Source: Aeromonas popoffii | GTDB lineage: Bacteria > Pseudomonadota > Gammaproteobacteria > Enterobacterales > Aeromonadaceae | DNA: 58,941 bases | NCBI RefSeq assembly: GCF_000820025.1 | Contig: NZ_CDBI01000034.1 | Span: 1 to 58,941 of the forward strand | Reading direction: 5' to 3' | Part shown: one piece after another, positions 50,950 to 58,941 of the stretch | Layout of the letters: each line of letters begins with the position of its first letter | How positions within the stretch are numbered: the stretch's first letter is position 1 | Translations under genes and position numbers: made by a program | The notes under the pieces: model-generated | Told to the model about the DNA's origin: nothing | The model's input: only the letters and a program-made list of their open reading frames with translations | The model's database searches: none

Positions 50950-52360
50950 ATTTGGTCTGTTCAAAAAGTCGCCGTCCGATACAGTGCTGCCCGCACCCGA
51001 ACATCTGGAGTTTGTCGATGATGGCGCTGCTGCCGTTCTGCTGAGTACCCCGACCCGGGCAAGAGTATTGTTGTGGGCCTGCTTCCTGTTCTTTATGAGC
51101 GCCATCGTCTGGGCTGCCTGGGCCGAGCTGGATGAAGTGACGGTCGGGCAGGGCAAAGTCATCCCATCCCGTCAGTTGCAGGTGATCCAGAACTTGGAGG
51201 GGGGAATCGTCAAGGAGATCTTCGTCAAGGAGGGTGACATCGTTGAGAAGGGGCAGCCGCTGCTGCGAATCGATGACACCCGTTTCCGTTCCGATTTTCG
51301 GGAGCGTGAGCAAGAGCTGGTGACCCTCAAGGGTGATATCGCGCGGCTAAAGGCCGAGATCCTGAGCGTTGTGGTCAAGACTGACCCCAATCTGGGCTGG
51401 CGTGAACAGGTGGTCATCGACAAGCAGCCGATCGCTTTTCCAGATGGATTCGAGAATGTGTTTGCCGAGTACGCTGCCCGTGAAAAATCGGTGCAGGATG
51501 AGCGACTCAATAACCTGAACAACCAGCTCTATATACTCGGTCAGCAGATTGAGCAGAAAGAGCAGGAACTGATCGAGCTCAATGCCAAGATAAGAACCGT
51601 CGGACGCAGTGTCGATCTGGCCCGGCAGGAGTTGAACATCAGTCGTCCCCTGGCCAAAGAAGGGATAGTCCCCCAGGTAGAGCTCATCAAGCTGGAACGC
51701 CAGGTCAACGAGATGCAGGGGGAGCTGGAGAGCAACCGGCTTATTATTCCCAAACTCAACTCAGTGCTGAGAGAAAGTATTTCCAAGCGTAATGACATAG
51801 CGTTGAAGTTTCGGGCCGACTCACAAACTGAACTCAACGAGCGGCAGGGGAAACTGAGCCAGCTCTCCGAGGGGCAGGTCGGGTTGCAGGACCGGGTTGA
51901 TAGGACCAGTGTGATTGCGCCGCTCAAAGGCACTATCAAGAAGCTCAAGATCAATACCCTGGGTGGTGTGGTGCAACCAGGGATGGATTTGATGGAAATC
52001 GTGCCGTTGGAAGACACCTTGCTGGTCGAGGCCAAGGTGTCCCCGAAAGACATCGCATTCTTGCGACCAGGGCTGGCCGCCGTGGTCAAGATCACTGCCT
52101 ATGACTTCACTATCTATGGAGGATTACATGGAAAGGTTGAACAGATAAGTGCTGACTCCATCCAGGATGAAGATGGCAACTCCTTCTACCTGGTGCGAGT
52201 TCGCACCGAGAAAAGCTACTTGGGCGATGAGCTTAATGCACTTCCCATCATCCCCGGTATGTTAGCCAGTGCAGATATTATTACTGGTAAAAAAAGTGTC
52301 CTAGACTATTTGCTTAAGCCGCTATTACGGGCTAGGCAGTCTGCACTGAGAGAACGATAA
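50942..52360 (+). CDS. lapC: Type I secretion membrane-fusion protein LapC (HlyD family)
   Basis: 472 aa. One membrane helix at about 38-60 (RVLLWACFLFFMSAIVWAAW) is followed by the HlyD biotinyl-like half VIPSRQLQVIQNLEGGIVKE, a long coiled-coil region (about 150-310), the second lipoyl half (RTSVIAPLKGTIKKL) and the C-terminal domain ending DYLLKPLLRARQSALRER, which is conserved in this group. It bridges LapB and the outer-membrane channel. Translation is coupled to lapB through the overlap. Confidence 0.93.
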   Translation: MAKFGLFKKSPSDTVLPAPEHLEFVDDGAAAVLLSTPTRARVLLWACFLFFMSAIVWAAWAELDEVTVGQGKVIPSRQLQVIQNLEGGIVKEIFVKEGDIVEKGQPLLRIDDTRFRSDFREREQELVTLKGDIARLKAEILSVVVKTDPNLGWREQVVIDKQPIAFPDGFENVFAEYAAREKSVQDERLNNLNNQLYILGQQIEQKEQELIELNAKIRTVGRSVDLARQELNISRPLAKEGIVPQVELIKLERQVNEMQGELESNRLIIPKLNSVLRESISKRNDIALKFRADSQTELNERQGKLSQLSEGQVGLQDRVDRTSVIAPLKGTIKKLKINTLGGVVQPGMDLMEIVPLEDTLLVEAKVSPKDIAFLRPGLAAVVKITAYDFTIYGGLHGKVEQISADSIQDEDGNSFYLVRVRTEKSYLGDELNALPIIPGMLASADIITGKKSVLDYLLKPLLRARQSALRER

Positions 52361-52395
52361 GCCAACAATCTAAAAACAACATGACTGGAGATACC

Positions 52396-53715
52396 ATGAA
52401 GAAGACGATTGTTGCCATGTTAGTAAGTGGCACCGTGCTGTTCCCGGGCCTTACCCTGGCCCAAACGCTGGAACAGTCAGTGGCACAGTCACTGGCTACC
52501 CATCCGAAAATCAAGGAAGCTTTTGACCTCTATCAGGCGCGACTGTATCAGCATGATGGCGCCAAAGGTGGTTATTATCCCACCATCGATCTGCGTGGTG
52601 GTGTGGGTTATGAAAAGACCGATAGCCCAACCACTCGTGCGGGCGGTGCTGGTGTGGATGACAGCATGACTCGCAAAGAGGCCGGGATCAGTCTGCGCCA
52701 GATGCTCTTCGACGGTTTCGATGTCAGCAGCAACGTGGCCCGGACCGATGCCGAAGCCAACGCTCAGCGTCTGGCCATGATCTCCGAGGCAGAGAACACA
52801 GCGCTGCGGGTGGCCGAGGTTTACCTCAACGTGCTGCGCCAGCAGGAGCTCCTGGAGTTGTCCAAACAGAACCTGGAAACCCATGAGCAGATCCGCAGCG
52901 ATATCAGTAAGCGGACCGACTCTGGTCTGGGCTCGACTGCGGACCAGACCCAGATCGATGGTCGTGTCGCCAGAGCCTATGCCAATGAGGCTGCCGCCGA
53001 GAACAACTATCGCGATGCGGAGAGCGAATTCATTCGCGTCGTTAACGAGATGCCAAAGGATCTGGTGCAACCAGTTCCCAATGGGGCGCTTATTCCCGCC
53101 AGTCTGGATGCCGCATTGAAAACGGCCACCGAAGTGCACCCGACCCTGCTCTCCTCCCTGCAGGATATCGAAGCAGCCAAGTATCAGCATGAAGGCGCCA
53201 GATCCGGTTTCTATCCCAATGTGACATTTGAGGTAGATCAGAACTGGAATGAGGATATCGATTCAGTCAAAGGGCGTAACGATGATCTGACCGCCATGGT
53301 ACGGATGCGTTACAACCTGTTCCGTGGCGGTTCTGATGTGGCAGAGAGCAATGCAACATCTGCGCTCTACTCTCAGGCGAAAGACATTCATCTGAATGCG
53401 TTCCGCCAAGTAGAGGAAGGCACTCGTCTGGCTTGGAACGCGAAAGAGTCGCTGGCTAGGCAAAAGACCTCTCTGAAAGAGCATGTTGACGCCAGCTACG
53501 ACACTGTACAGGCGTACAAGAAACAGTTTGGCCTGGGCCAGCGTACCTTGCTGGACGTGTTGAACACCGAAAACGAACTCTTTGAGGCGCGCCGAACCTA
53601 CATTACCGCCGAGTATGACGCTCTGTTGGCTGACTATCGTATCCTCAACGCCACAGGTAGCCTGCTCAACGCGTTTAACGTGCAGCAGCCGGCCGACTGG
53701 CAAGCCAAACGCTAA
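52396..53715 (+). CDS. lapE: TolC-family outer-membrane channel LapE
   Basis: 439 aa from the ATG at 52396, which follows GGAG at 6 bases and begins a signal peptide (MKKTIVAMLVSGTVLFPGLT, cleavage after LA). TolC repeats are visible: SLATHPKIKEAFD...GGYYPTIDLRGGVGYE early in the protein and EVHPTLLSSLQDIEAAKYQH...GFYPNVTFEVDQNWN in the second half; GQRTLLDVLNTENELFEAR is the conserved C-terminal segment. It supplies the outer-membrane duct for adhesin export. It lies 35 bp after lapC. Confidence 0.92.
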   Translation: MKKTIVAMLVSGTVLFPGLTLAQTLEQSVAQSLATHPKIKEAFDLYQARLYQHDGAKGGYYPTIDLRGGVGYEKTDSPTTRAGGAGVDDSMTRKEAGISLRQMLFDGFDVSSNVARTDAEANAQRLAMISEAENTALRVAEVYLNVLRQQELLELSKQNLETHEQIRSDISKRTDSGLGSTADQTQIDGRVARAYANEAAAENNYRDAESEFIRVVNEMPKDLVQPVPNGALIPASLDAALKTATEVHPTLLSSLQDIEAAKYQHEGARSGFYPNVTFEVDQNWNEDIDSVKGRNDDLTAMVRMRYNLFRGGSDVAESNATSALYSQAKDIHLNAFRQVEEGTRLAWNAKESLARQKTSLKEHVDASYDTVQAYKKQFGLGQRTLLDVLNTENELFEARRTYITAEYDALLADYRILNATGSLLNAFNVQQPADWQAKR

Positions 53716-53835
53716 TGGACAACGCATCAGGTTTGATGCGAGTGAAAGGGATGGTCGCGCTTTGCTGCTACCATCCCTTGTCTCTAATGCTCTAATGCTT
53801 GATCGGTGCAGTGACAGTCATTGGATGCCCATGGG

Positions 53836-54585
53836 ATGAGTGTGACGGTGTGGTGGAAGGCAAGCGGTTTTAGCAGGGCGTCAGCCTTGGGGTTGCGCGC
53901 TCGCTGGCTGCGTTACTCACTGTGGTGGTTGCTGGTTTTGCTTCCGCTCATCCTCTCTGCCAGTCAACCCTTGACACCCGAAGACCTCAAGCTGGTTCAG
54001 CGCGCCGAGGAAACCTATGGGGCCAGGGCAGGCAAGCGGGTGACAAGCTGGCGTACGCTGGTCATGCAGAATCGTGATGCCGGACTGACAGAGCGCCAGA
54101 AACTGGAGAAGGTAAACCAGTTTTTCAACCAGATGCGCTTCATTGATGACATCAAGTTGTGGCGCAAGAAAGATTACTGGGCTACCCCGCTGGAGTTTCT
54201 GGGGGCGGCCGGTGGTGATTGCGAAGACTTCAGCATTTCAAAATACTTCACCCTGCTGGAGCTTGGTATTCCCGATGAGAAAATGCGGATGGTATATGTC
54301 AAGGCGTTGGATTATAACCAGTTTCATATGGTTGTTGCCTACTATGACACCCCTTCCTCCGAACCTGTGATTTTGGATAATTTGATCGGATCGATCCGTC
54401 CTGCCAGCCAACGCACGGATCTGGTGCCGATATACAGCTTTAACGGTAGTCACTTGTGGTTGATGAAGGCGCGTGGTCAAGGGGAACTGGCCGGGCAGTC
54501 GTCACGCTTGGGATTATGGAGTGATTTACGCAATCGCATGACTTCCGGGCGATTGGCTCGGCCTGTGGTGAATTTGGATGATTAA
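53836..54585 (+). CDS. lapG: Periplasmic cysteine protease LapG
   Basis: 249 aa from the ATG at 53836; the ribosome-binding site is poor. A hydrophobic export segment lies at about 32-46 (WWLLVLLPLILSA). The bacterial transglutaminase-like protease triad is intact: Cys129 (GGDCEDFSI), His164 (NQFHMVVAYY) and Asp181 (VILDNL); acidic residues near the Cys correspond to the calcium site known in LapG proteins. It cuts the di-alanine site in the N-terminus of LapA-type adhesins, releasing them from the cell. A 10-bp hairpin (53746-53779) separates it from lapE; lapD follows after 3 bp. Confidence 0.93.
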   Translation: MSVTVWWKASGFSRASALGLRARWLRYSLWWLLVLLPLILSASQPLTPEDLKLVQRAEETYGARAGKRVTSWRTLVMQNRDAGLTERQKLEKVNQFFNQMRFIDDIKLWRKKDYWATPLEFLGAAGGDCEDFSISKYFTLLELGIPDEKMRMVYVKALDYNQFHMVVAYYDTPSSEPVILDNLIGSIRPASQRTDLVPIYSFNGSHLWLMKARGQGELAGQSSRLGLWSDLRNRMTSGRLARPVVNLDD

Positions 54586-54588
54586 CCT

Positions 54589-56514
54589 ATGACGCTCTAC
54601 AGACAATTATTGGCAACCATGTTGATCCTGTTCGGTTTGTTGTTTGCAGCTACCTATTGGGTGCAGTTCAATTCGACCCGAACCTATCTGGCTCAGCAGC
54701 AGGAGACCACCGTCATCAATACCGCAACCTCGCTCGGGTTGGCGCTGACCCCGTATTTGGAAAACGGTGACAAGGTGGGAGCTGAATCGGTCATCCAGGC
54801 CATATTTGATGGCGGCTATTATCAGTTGATCCGATTGGATTTGCTGGCGTCCAAAGATGTCATCGAGCAAGAGAACACCAGCAACATTCAGGGCGTACCA
54901 CAGTGGTTTATCGGCTTGGGTTTGTTTCCCGAAGTATCCAACGAGTCAATTCTGACATCCGGCTGGCTGCAACTGGGCAAACTGAAAGTGGTGGGCCACC
55001 CAGGACAAGCCTATTACGAGCTGTGGCGGGGTATGAGCGAACTGGCAAGCTGGTTCCTGATCGGTTTTTTAATCACCACCATTTTACTGATGAGGGCACT
55101 GAATTATCTGCTCAAGCCACTCAAGCAGATTTGCGAGCAGGCGGTGGAGATCGAGCTTCACCATTTCGGTCACGCCATTCCAGAGCCCAAAACCCACGAG
55201 TTGAAACAGGTGGTACAGGCCATCAACACCCTCTCCAGCAAGTTGGCGCTGCAGTTTAAAGTGCAAGCGGAAGAGGCCGTGCAATTGCGGGAGCGTGTCT
55301 ATGTGGACGCCGTCTCCGGCTTGGGTAACCGTGCCTATTTTGTCGGTCAGGTCAATGCATGGATTGCCGAAGCAGGACAAGGCGGTGTCATGCTGGTGGC
55401 GGTCGATATGCTTGATGATTTGTACCGCGAAGAGGGTTTTGCCGCGCGGGACAACATGGTCAAGTCCATCGCCCAGACCTTGAAAGATCAGTTGAAGGGG
55501 TGGGATGGCGCGGCTCTGGCGCGGATTTCTGCCACTGAATATGCGCTGCTTTGTCCAACCGACGATCTGACCCAGTTGAAAGACCTGGCGGAGGTGATCA
55601 ACAGCCGAATTGCCGACCTGGTCGTTAATCCGATGGGTGAAGGAGATGCCCTCTCCGTCATCGGTATTGCGGGGCGTGACGGTAATGACGATCTGTCGGT
55701 CTTGCTGACCAAGGCCGACAATGCCTTGGGCAAGGCGCGCAATGAGCGCCGTGGCGCCGTTGTGATGGAAGGCGGTACCGATCAGAGCTTGATGGGGCGT
55801 CTGGCCTGGCGCGATCTGGTGCAAGATGCCATTGCTCGGCACTTGTGGCGCTTTAAGGCCCAGCCAGCTTGCCGCTTCGACAATGGGGTACGACTGCATG
55901 CCGAGTTGTTTGCCTCTATTTCACGCGACGGTACCGACTACTTTGCCGGCCAATTCTTGCCAGCCATTGAGCAGTTCAAGCTGGGCAGTGAGTTTGATCA
56001 GGCGGTACTGGATGCCTGCGTGCCCCTGTTTGAACGGCAATCAGATCTGGTGCTGGCCATCAATATCACGGCTGGCTCTCTCTGTTCTGATGAGTTTTTG
56101 ACTTGGTTGACCGGGTATCTGTCGACTCACGTCGAATTGAAGGACAGGTTGCTGTTTGAGATACCTGAGGCCGCCATCATGAAGCACAAGGGGCATGTGA
56201 TCACCTTGGTGAATACCTTGCAGGAACATGGGTTCCAGTGGGGCGTTGATCATTATGGTCGCCACTTCCAGTCTCTGGGTTATCTCGAGGAGCTGGCGCC
56301 AGCCTATGTCAAGGTTGACCATGGTTATACCAGTCAGGTCATGGAAACGGGGGCCGATACCTCCTTCCTGGCCGCAGTTTGCCGCGCCGCTCACAATGCG
56401 GGTGTGACTACCATTGCAACCCGTGTTGAGGATCAGCATCAGGTCGAGTTGCTCTCTAAGTTGCATATCGATGGTTATCAGGGTTTCGTACACCCTGCAT
56501 TTCCTTTGTCCTGA
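54589..56514 (+). CDS. lapD: c-di-GMP receptor LapD (degenerate GGDEF-EAL)
   Basis: 641 aa. Order: membrane helix 5-24, periplasmic LapD/MoxY N-terminal domain (about 25-148), membrane helix at about 150-170, HAMP (about 171-225), GGDEF domain (about 235-395), EAL domain (about 405-640). The GGDEF motif is replaced by RISATEY (312-318) and the EAL motif region reads HAELF (437-441), so neither synthase nor phosphodiesterase activity is expected. By family the EAL domain binds c-di-GMP and transmits the signal so that the periplasmic domain holds LapG. It lies immediately downstream of lapG. Confidence 0.93.
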   Translation: MTLYRQLLATMLILFGLLFAATYWVQFNSTRTYLAQQQETTVINTATSLGLALTPYLENGDKVGAESVIQAIFDGGYYQLIRLDLLASKDVIEQENTSNIQGVPQWFIGLGLFPEVSNESILTSGWLQLGKLKVVGHPGQAYYELWRGMSELASWFLIGFLITTILLMRALNYLLKPLKQICEQAVEIELHHFGHAIPEPKTHELKQVVQAINTLSSKLALQFKVQAEEAVQLRERVYVDAVSGLGNRAYFVGQVNAWIAEAGQGGVMLVAVDMLDDLYREEGFAARDNMVKSIAQTLKDQLKGWDGAALARISATEYALLCPTDDLTQLKDLAEVINSRIADLVVNPMGEGDALSVIGIAGRDGNDDLSVLLTKADNALGKARNERRGAVVMEGGTDQSLMGRLAWRDLVQDAIARHLWRFKAQPACRFDNGVRLHAELFASISRDGTDYFAGQFLPAIEQFKLGSEFDQAVLDACVPLFERQSDLVLAINITAGSLCSDEFLTWLTGYLSTHVELKDRLLFEIPEAAIMKHKGHVITLVNTLQEHGFQWGVDHYGRHFQSLGYLEELAPAYVKVDHGYTSQVMETGADTSFLAAVCRAAHNAGVTTIATRVEDQHQVELLSKLHIDGYQGFVHPAFPLS

Positions 56515-56533
56515 GCCATCAGCATCAAAAATG

Positions 56534-56557
56534 GGGTCCGTTAAGGACCCTTTTTTT
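56534..56557 (+). terminator. Terminator between lapD and the adhesin gene
   Basis: Stem GGGTCC/GGACCC with a 5-base loop and seven T, 19 bp after the lapD stop. The adhesin gene therefore most likely has its own promoter in the following 225 bp. Confidence 0.85.
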
Positions 56558-56782
56558 ATGCGAATGAAAAATAAGTATTAAGATTTTTAGTTGATGAGCC
56601 TTGCTTGGCTTTACTTGAATCCCTCCCAAGTGAATGATTCAACAATATAAAAAAAGATCCTTCGATTTAATGCTCAGCATTGCTTCCGGTTTCACCCCAT
56701 CTTGTACATTTTTGCAACGGAAGCGAGGCGGACAGGCATCTATGGTGTAGACATCAAGATCTGTCATGTTGGAGCAATGGAT

Positions 56783-58941
56783 ATGCGTACCCAAGTAATC
56801 GACAAAACCGTGGTGGTTTCTTCTGTTGAAGGCAACGTTCAAATATTGCTGGTCGATGGTAGCAGTCGCCCTCTGCAGAGGGGGGAAATCCTCCAGCCCG
56901 GCGCCAAGCTCAATATTGCAGATGATGCCAAGCTGGTACTTGCCCCCTATGACGATTCTCCTGCATCTGGCACCCCAGATGCAGCCGCCCCGGATGCTCA
57001 GGTACCGGGACAGCCACAAGCTTCGGATGCAGGGAGTGCGACCTCTCCCGATATTGCCGCATTGCAACAATCGATCTTGCAAGGGGTAGACCCGACCCAA
57101 AACTTTGAGGCAGCTGCTGCCGGTGGGGCGCCTGCTGCGGGCGGCGGTGGGATCGGTGGGGTCGCTGGCGCAAGTGGTAATGGCGGCTTTGTCATCATCG
57201 ATAGAATCGGTGATGCAACGATTGCCGTAGCCGGGTTTGATACCACTTACCAGACCGAGCCTGTTGTTGACACTCGGCAGTTGGCAGAACCACTGCTGGC
57301 CAACGAACTGGCGGATCAAGGTGAGCAGCTTACCGTGCCCGAAGATGGGGTACTGAATGGTAATGTTCTCACCAACACAGTCAATACGGATGGCCCTGAT
57401 GCGGCGTCTGTGCTGCTCTTCAGCTGGGGGGATAACGTCAACGTTGCTGCAGGTACCACTGTCACAATTGATGGTGTCGGCAGCCTCGTCATTAACGCTG
57501 ACGGCAGTTTCACCTTCACACCAGCCCCCAATTATGATGGCGCTGTACCTCCTGCCACCTATGTCGATACTGATGGTACTGACACGGTTCAGTCCACACT
57601 GGAACTGACAATTACTCCTGCCAATGATCTCTCCGATCAGAACGAGAGTGTTGTTGTGACAGAAGACACCGTTATATCTGGCAACTTGTTGGCCAATACC
57701 ATTGACAATGATGGGCCGCAGGCTTCGTCTGTGACCGGGTTTAGCTGGGGCTCTATCATCAATCCTTCATTGAGCACACCAGTAACCCTGACTGGGGTGG
57801 GGACCCTGTTGGTCAATGCTGATGGCAGCTATTTGTTCACGCCGGCACCTAATTACGATGGGCCGGTTCCGACAGTGAACTATATCGTCACAGACGGCAC
57901 CATCACGGTTCAGTCCACTCTCTCTATTTCCATCACTCCGGTTGATGAGCCTGTTGAGTTGGCTGGTCTGCAGCTGGAAGGCGGTGAGCTGACACTAGAT
58001 GAAGCGGCTTTGGCAGATGGCAGCAATCCGGATGCAACCGCTCTCACACAAAGTGGCCTGTTCACATTCAATGCGGCTGATGGCGTACAGAGTTTGACTC
58101 TGGGCGGTGTCACACTGATCAGTAATGGGCAAGCTATTACGGTGTTCCCTCAGGTGATTACCAGCCCATCGGGTAATGAGCTGGTCGTGACAGGCATTAA
58201 TTACAACCCCGTTACCGGGTCAGGCAGCGTTAATTACAGCTACACCCTGAGTGATAGCGAAAATCACACCAAGCCTGCCAATGATACGGTTCTGGGTGAG
58301 AGTTTCGGTGTGGTACTGGTAGACACTGATGGTGATAGCGTCAGTGCCAGTTTGGATGTGGTGATCCTGGATGATGTACCGAGTGTCACGTTCACCTCTG
58401 GATCCGAAGGTGTGGGCCGTGTGTTTGTGGATGAAAGCCTGGCCGCGCTGGGCGGTGCGGGCAGTGATGGCGTCGCCAGTGCCAGTCTGAGTGCTGCCAC
58501 CGTGCAGGCCCAGTTCACCCCGGCCTTCGGGGCCGATGGGGCGGGCACGATTGGTTATAGCCTGGCACTCACGGGCAGCAACGTGGCCAGTGGCCTGTTT
58601 GCGGTGGACCCGCAGGCCCCTGCTGGGCAGGGTGAGGCCATCGTGCTGAACCAGGTGGGTAACGTCATCACCGGCAGTGCCGGTGGGGTGGATTACTTCA
58701 CGCTGACCATCAACCCGGGTACAGGTGAAGTGACGCTTGCCCTGCTGGACAATGTCTGGCACGGCGACAGCGGCAATGCGGATGACAGTGTGGGGCTGAG
58801 TCTGGACAGCGGGGTACTGACCCTGGTGCAAACCGTGACGGATGCCGATGGCGACAGCGCCAGTGCTGCTATTGATGTGGGCGCTGGCGGGGTGTTCCGG
58901 TTTGAAGATGACGGCCCGAGTGTCACCATCAACGCGGTGGT
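56783..58941 (+). CDS. lapA: Giant LapA-like RTX adhesin, N-terminal part (3' end outside window)
   Basis: About 719 residues are visible with no stop. Start: ATG at 56783, with GGAG 8 bases upstream (an in-frame ATG at 56777 is too close). Residues 1-120 match a LapA retention module: a beta-rich start (TVVVSSVEGNVQILLVDGSS, then GEILQPG), an Ala/Pro linker, and a di-alanine LapG site in FEAAAAGG (108-115), with a second PAAG at 117-120. Two cadherin-like repeats of about 97 residues (each with FTPAPNYDG) follow, then T1SS-143-type and DUF5801-like repeats (DTDGDSVSASLDVVILDDVP; DADGDSASAAIDV). By family it is exported by LapBCE and holds cells to surfaces. Confidence 0.9.
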   Translation, partial: MRTQVIDKTVVVSSVEGNVQILLVDGSSRPLQRGEILQPGAKLNIADDAKLVLAPYDDSPASGTPDAAAPDAQVPGQPQASDAGSATSPDIAALQQSILQGVDPTQNFEAAAAGGAPAAGGGGIGGVAGASGNGGFVIIDRIGDATIAVAGFDTTYQTEPVVDTRQLAEPLLANELADQGEQLTVPEDGVLNGNVLTNTVNTDGPDAASVLLFSWGDNVNVAAGTTVTIDGVGSLVINADGSFTFTPAPNYDGAVPPATYVDTDGTDTVQSTLELTITPANDLSDQNESVVVTEDTVISGNLLANTIDNDGPQASSVTGFSWGSIINPSLSTPVTLTGVGTLLVNADGSYLFTPAPNYDGPVPTVNYIVTDGTITVQSTLSISITPVDEPVELAGLQLEGGELTLDEAALADGSNPDATALTQSGLFTFNAADGVQSLTLGGVTLISNGQAITVFPQVITSPSGNELVVTGINYNPVTGSGSVNYSYTLSDSENHTKPANDTVLGESFGVVLVDTDGDSVSASLDVVILDDVPSVTFTSGSEGVGRVFVDESLAALGGAGSDGVASASLSAATVQAQFTPAFGADGAGTIGYSLALTGSNVASGLFAVDPQAPAGQGEAIVLNQVGNVITGSAGGVDYFTLTINPGTGEVTLALLDNVWHGDSGNADDSVGLSLDSGVLTLVQTVTDADGDSASAAIDVGAGGVFRFEDDGPSVTINAV

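Overview
The window is a 58.9 kb piece of a gammaproteobacterial chromosome, G+C-rich (about 60% by eye) over most of its length. Gene content and local order (serA-rpiA-fau, gltBD divergent from yhcC, UUG-initiated carA followed by carB, DUF486, DUF2913, type IV pilus pilU, a Lap-type adhesin locus) fit the genus Aeromonas best. That assignment is inference from gene content; there is no rRNA, tRNA or CRISPR array in the window.

Layout. 1-2.8 kb: the 3' part of a large autotransporter adhesin built from nearly identical Ig-like tandem repeats. 3.3-5.8 kb: an AT-rich patch with a secreted pore-forming toxin of the Vibrio cholerae cytolysin family, bordered by a decayed piece of an IS630-type transposase. 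5.8-23 kb: LysR regulator, chemoreceptor, glgC, pilU, btuCD, aroH-type DAHP synthase, dgkA, serA, rpiA, fau, an NhaC antiporter and an alpha/beta hydrolase. 23-31 kb: dapB, carAB with an ArgR-box-like site and a clear sigma70 promoter, and a class II leuA behind a long structured leader. 31-35 kb: a DUF1615 lipoprotein, then a small patch with two PD-(D/E)XK-like nuclease-fold proteins (one with a NERD domain and zinc finger), then a DedA protein. 35.7-40.6 kb: an RhlE-type helicase, a DUF2913 protein and a compact cluster of questin-oxidase-like enzyme, soxR, O-methyltransferase and SnoaL-like protein. 41-48.4 kb: gltBD and yhcC. 48.8 kb to the end: lapB-lapC-lapE-lapG-lapD followed by the 5' end of a giant LapA-like adhesin.

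How the parts work together. The Lap locus looks like a self-contained biofilm switch: a type I secretion system (LapB ATPase, LapC adaptor, LapE outer-membrane channel) exports the adhesin, whose N-terminal retention module holds it at the surface; LapG is the periplasmic protease that cuts a di-alanine site in that module, and LapD is the inner-membrane receptor with degenerate GGDEF and EAL domains that sequesters LapG when c-di-GMP is high.

The most unusual small system is around 38.0-40.6 kb. Between the divergent soxR and the questin-oxidase-like gene lies a promoter with a 19-bp spacer filled by an 18-bp palindrome, the architecture that MerR-family activators such as SoxR work on. With a methyltransferase and a SnoaL-fold protein following soxR, this looks like a SoxR-controlled cassette for handling redox-cycling aromatic compounds. 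The operator geometry is read directly from the sequence; the detoxification role is inference.
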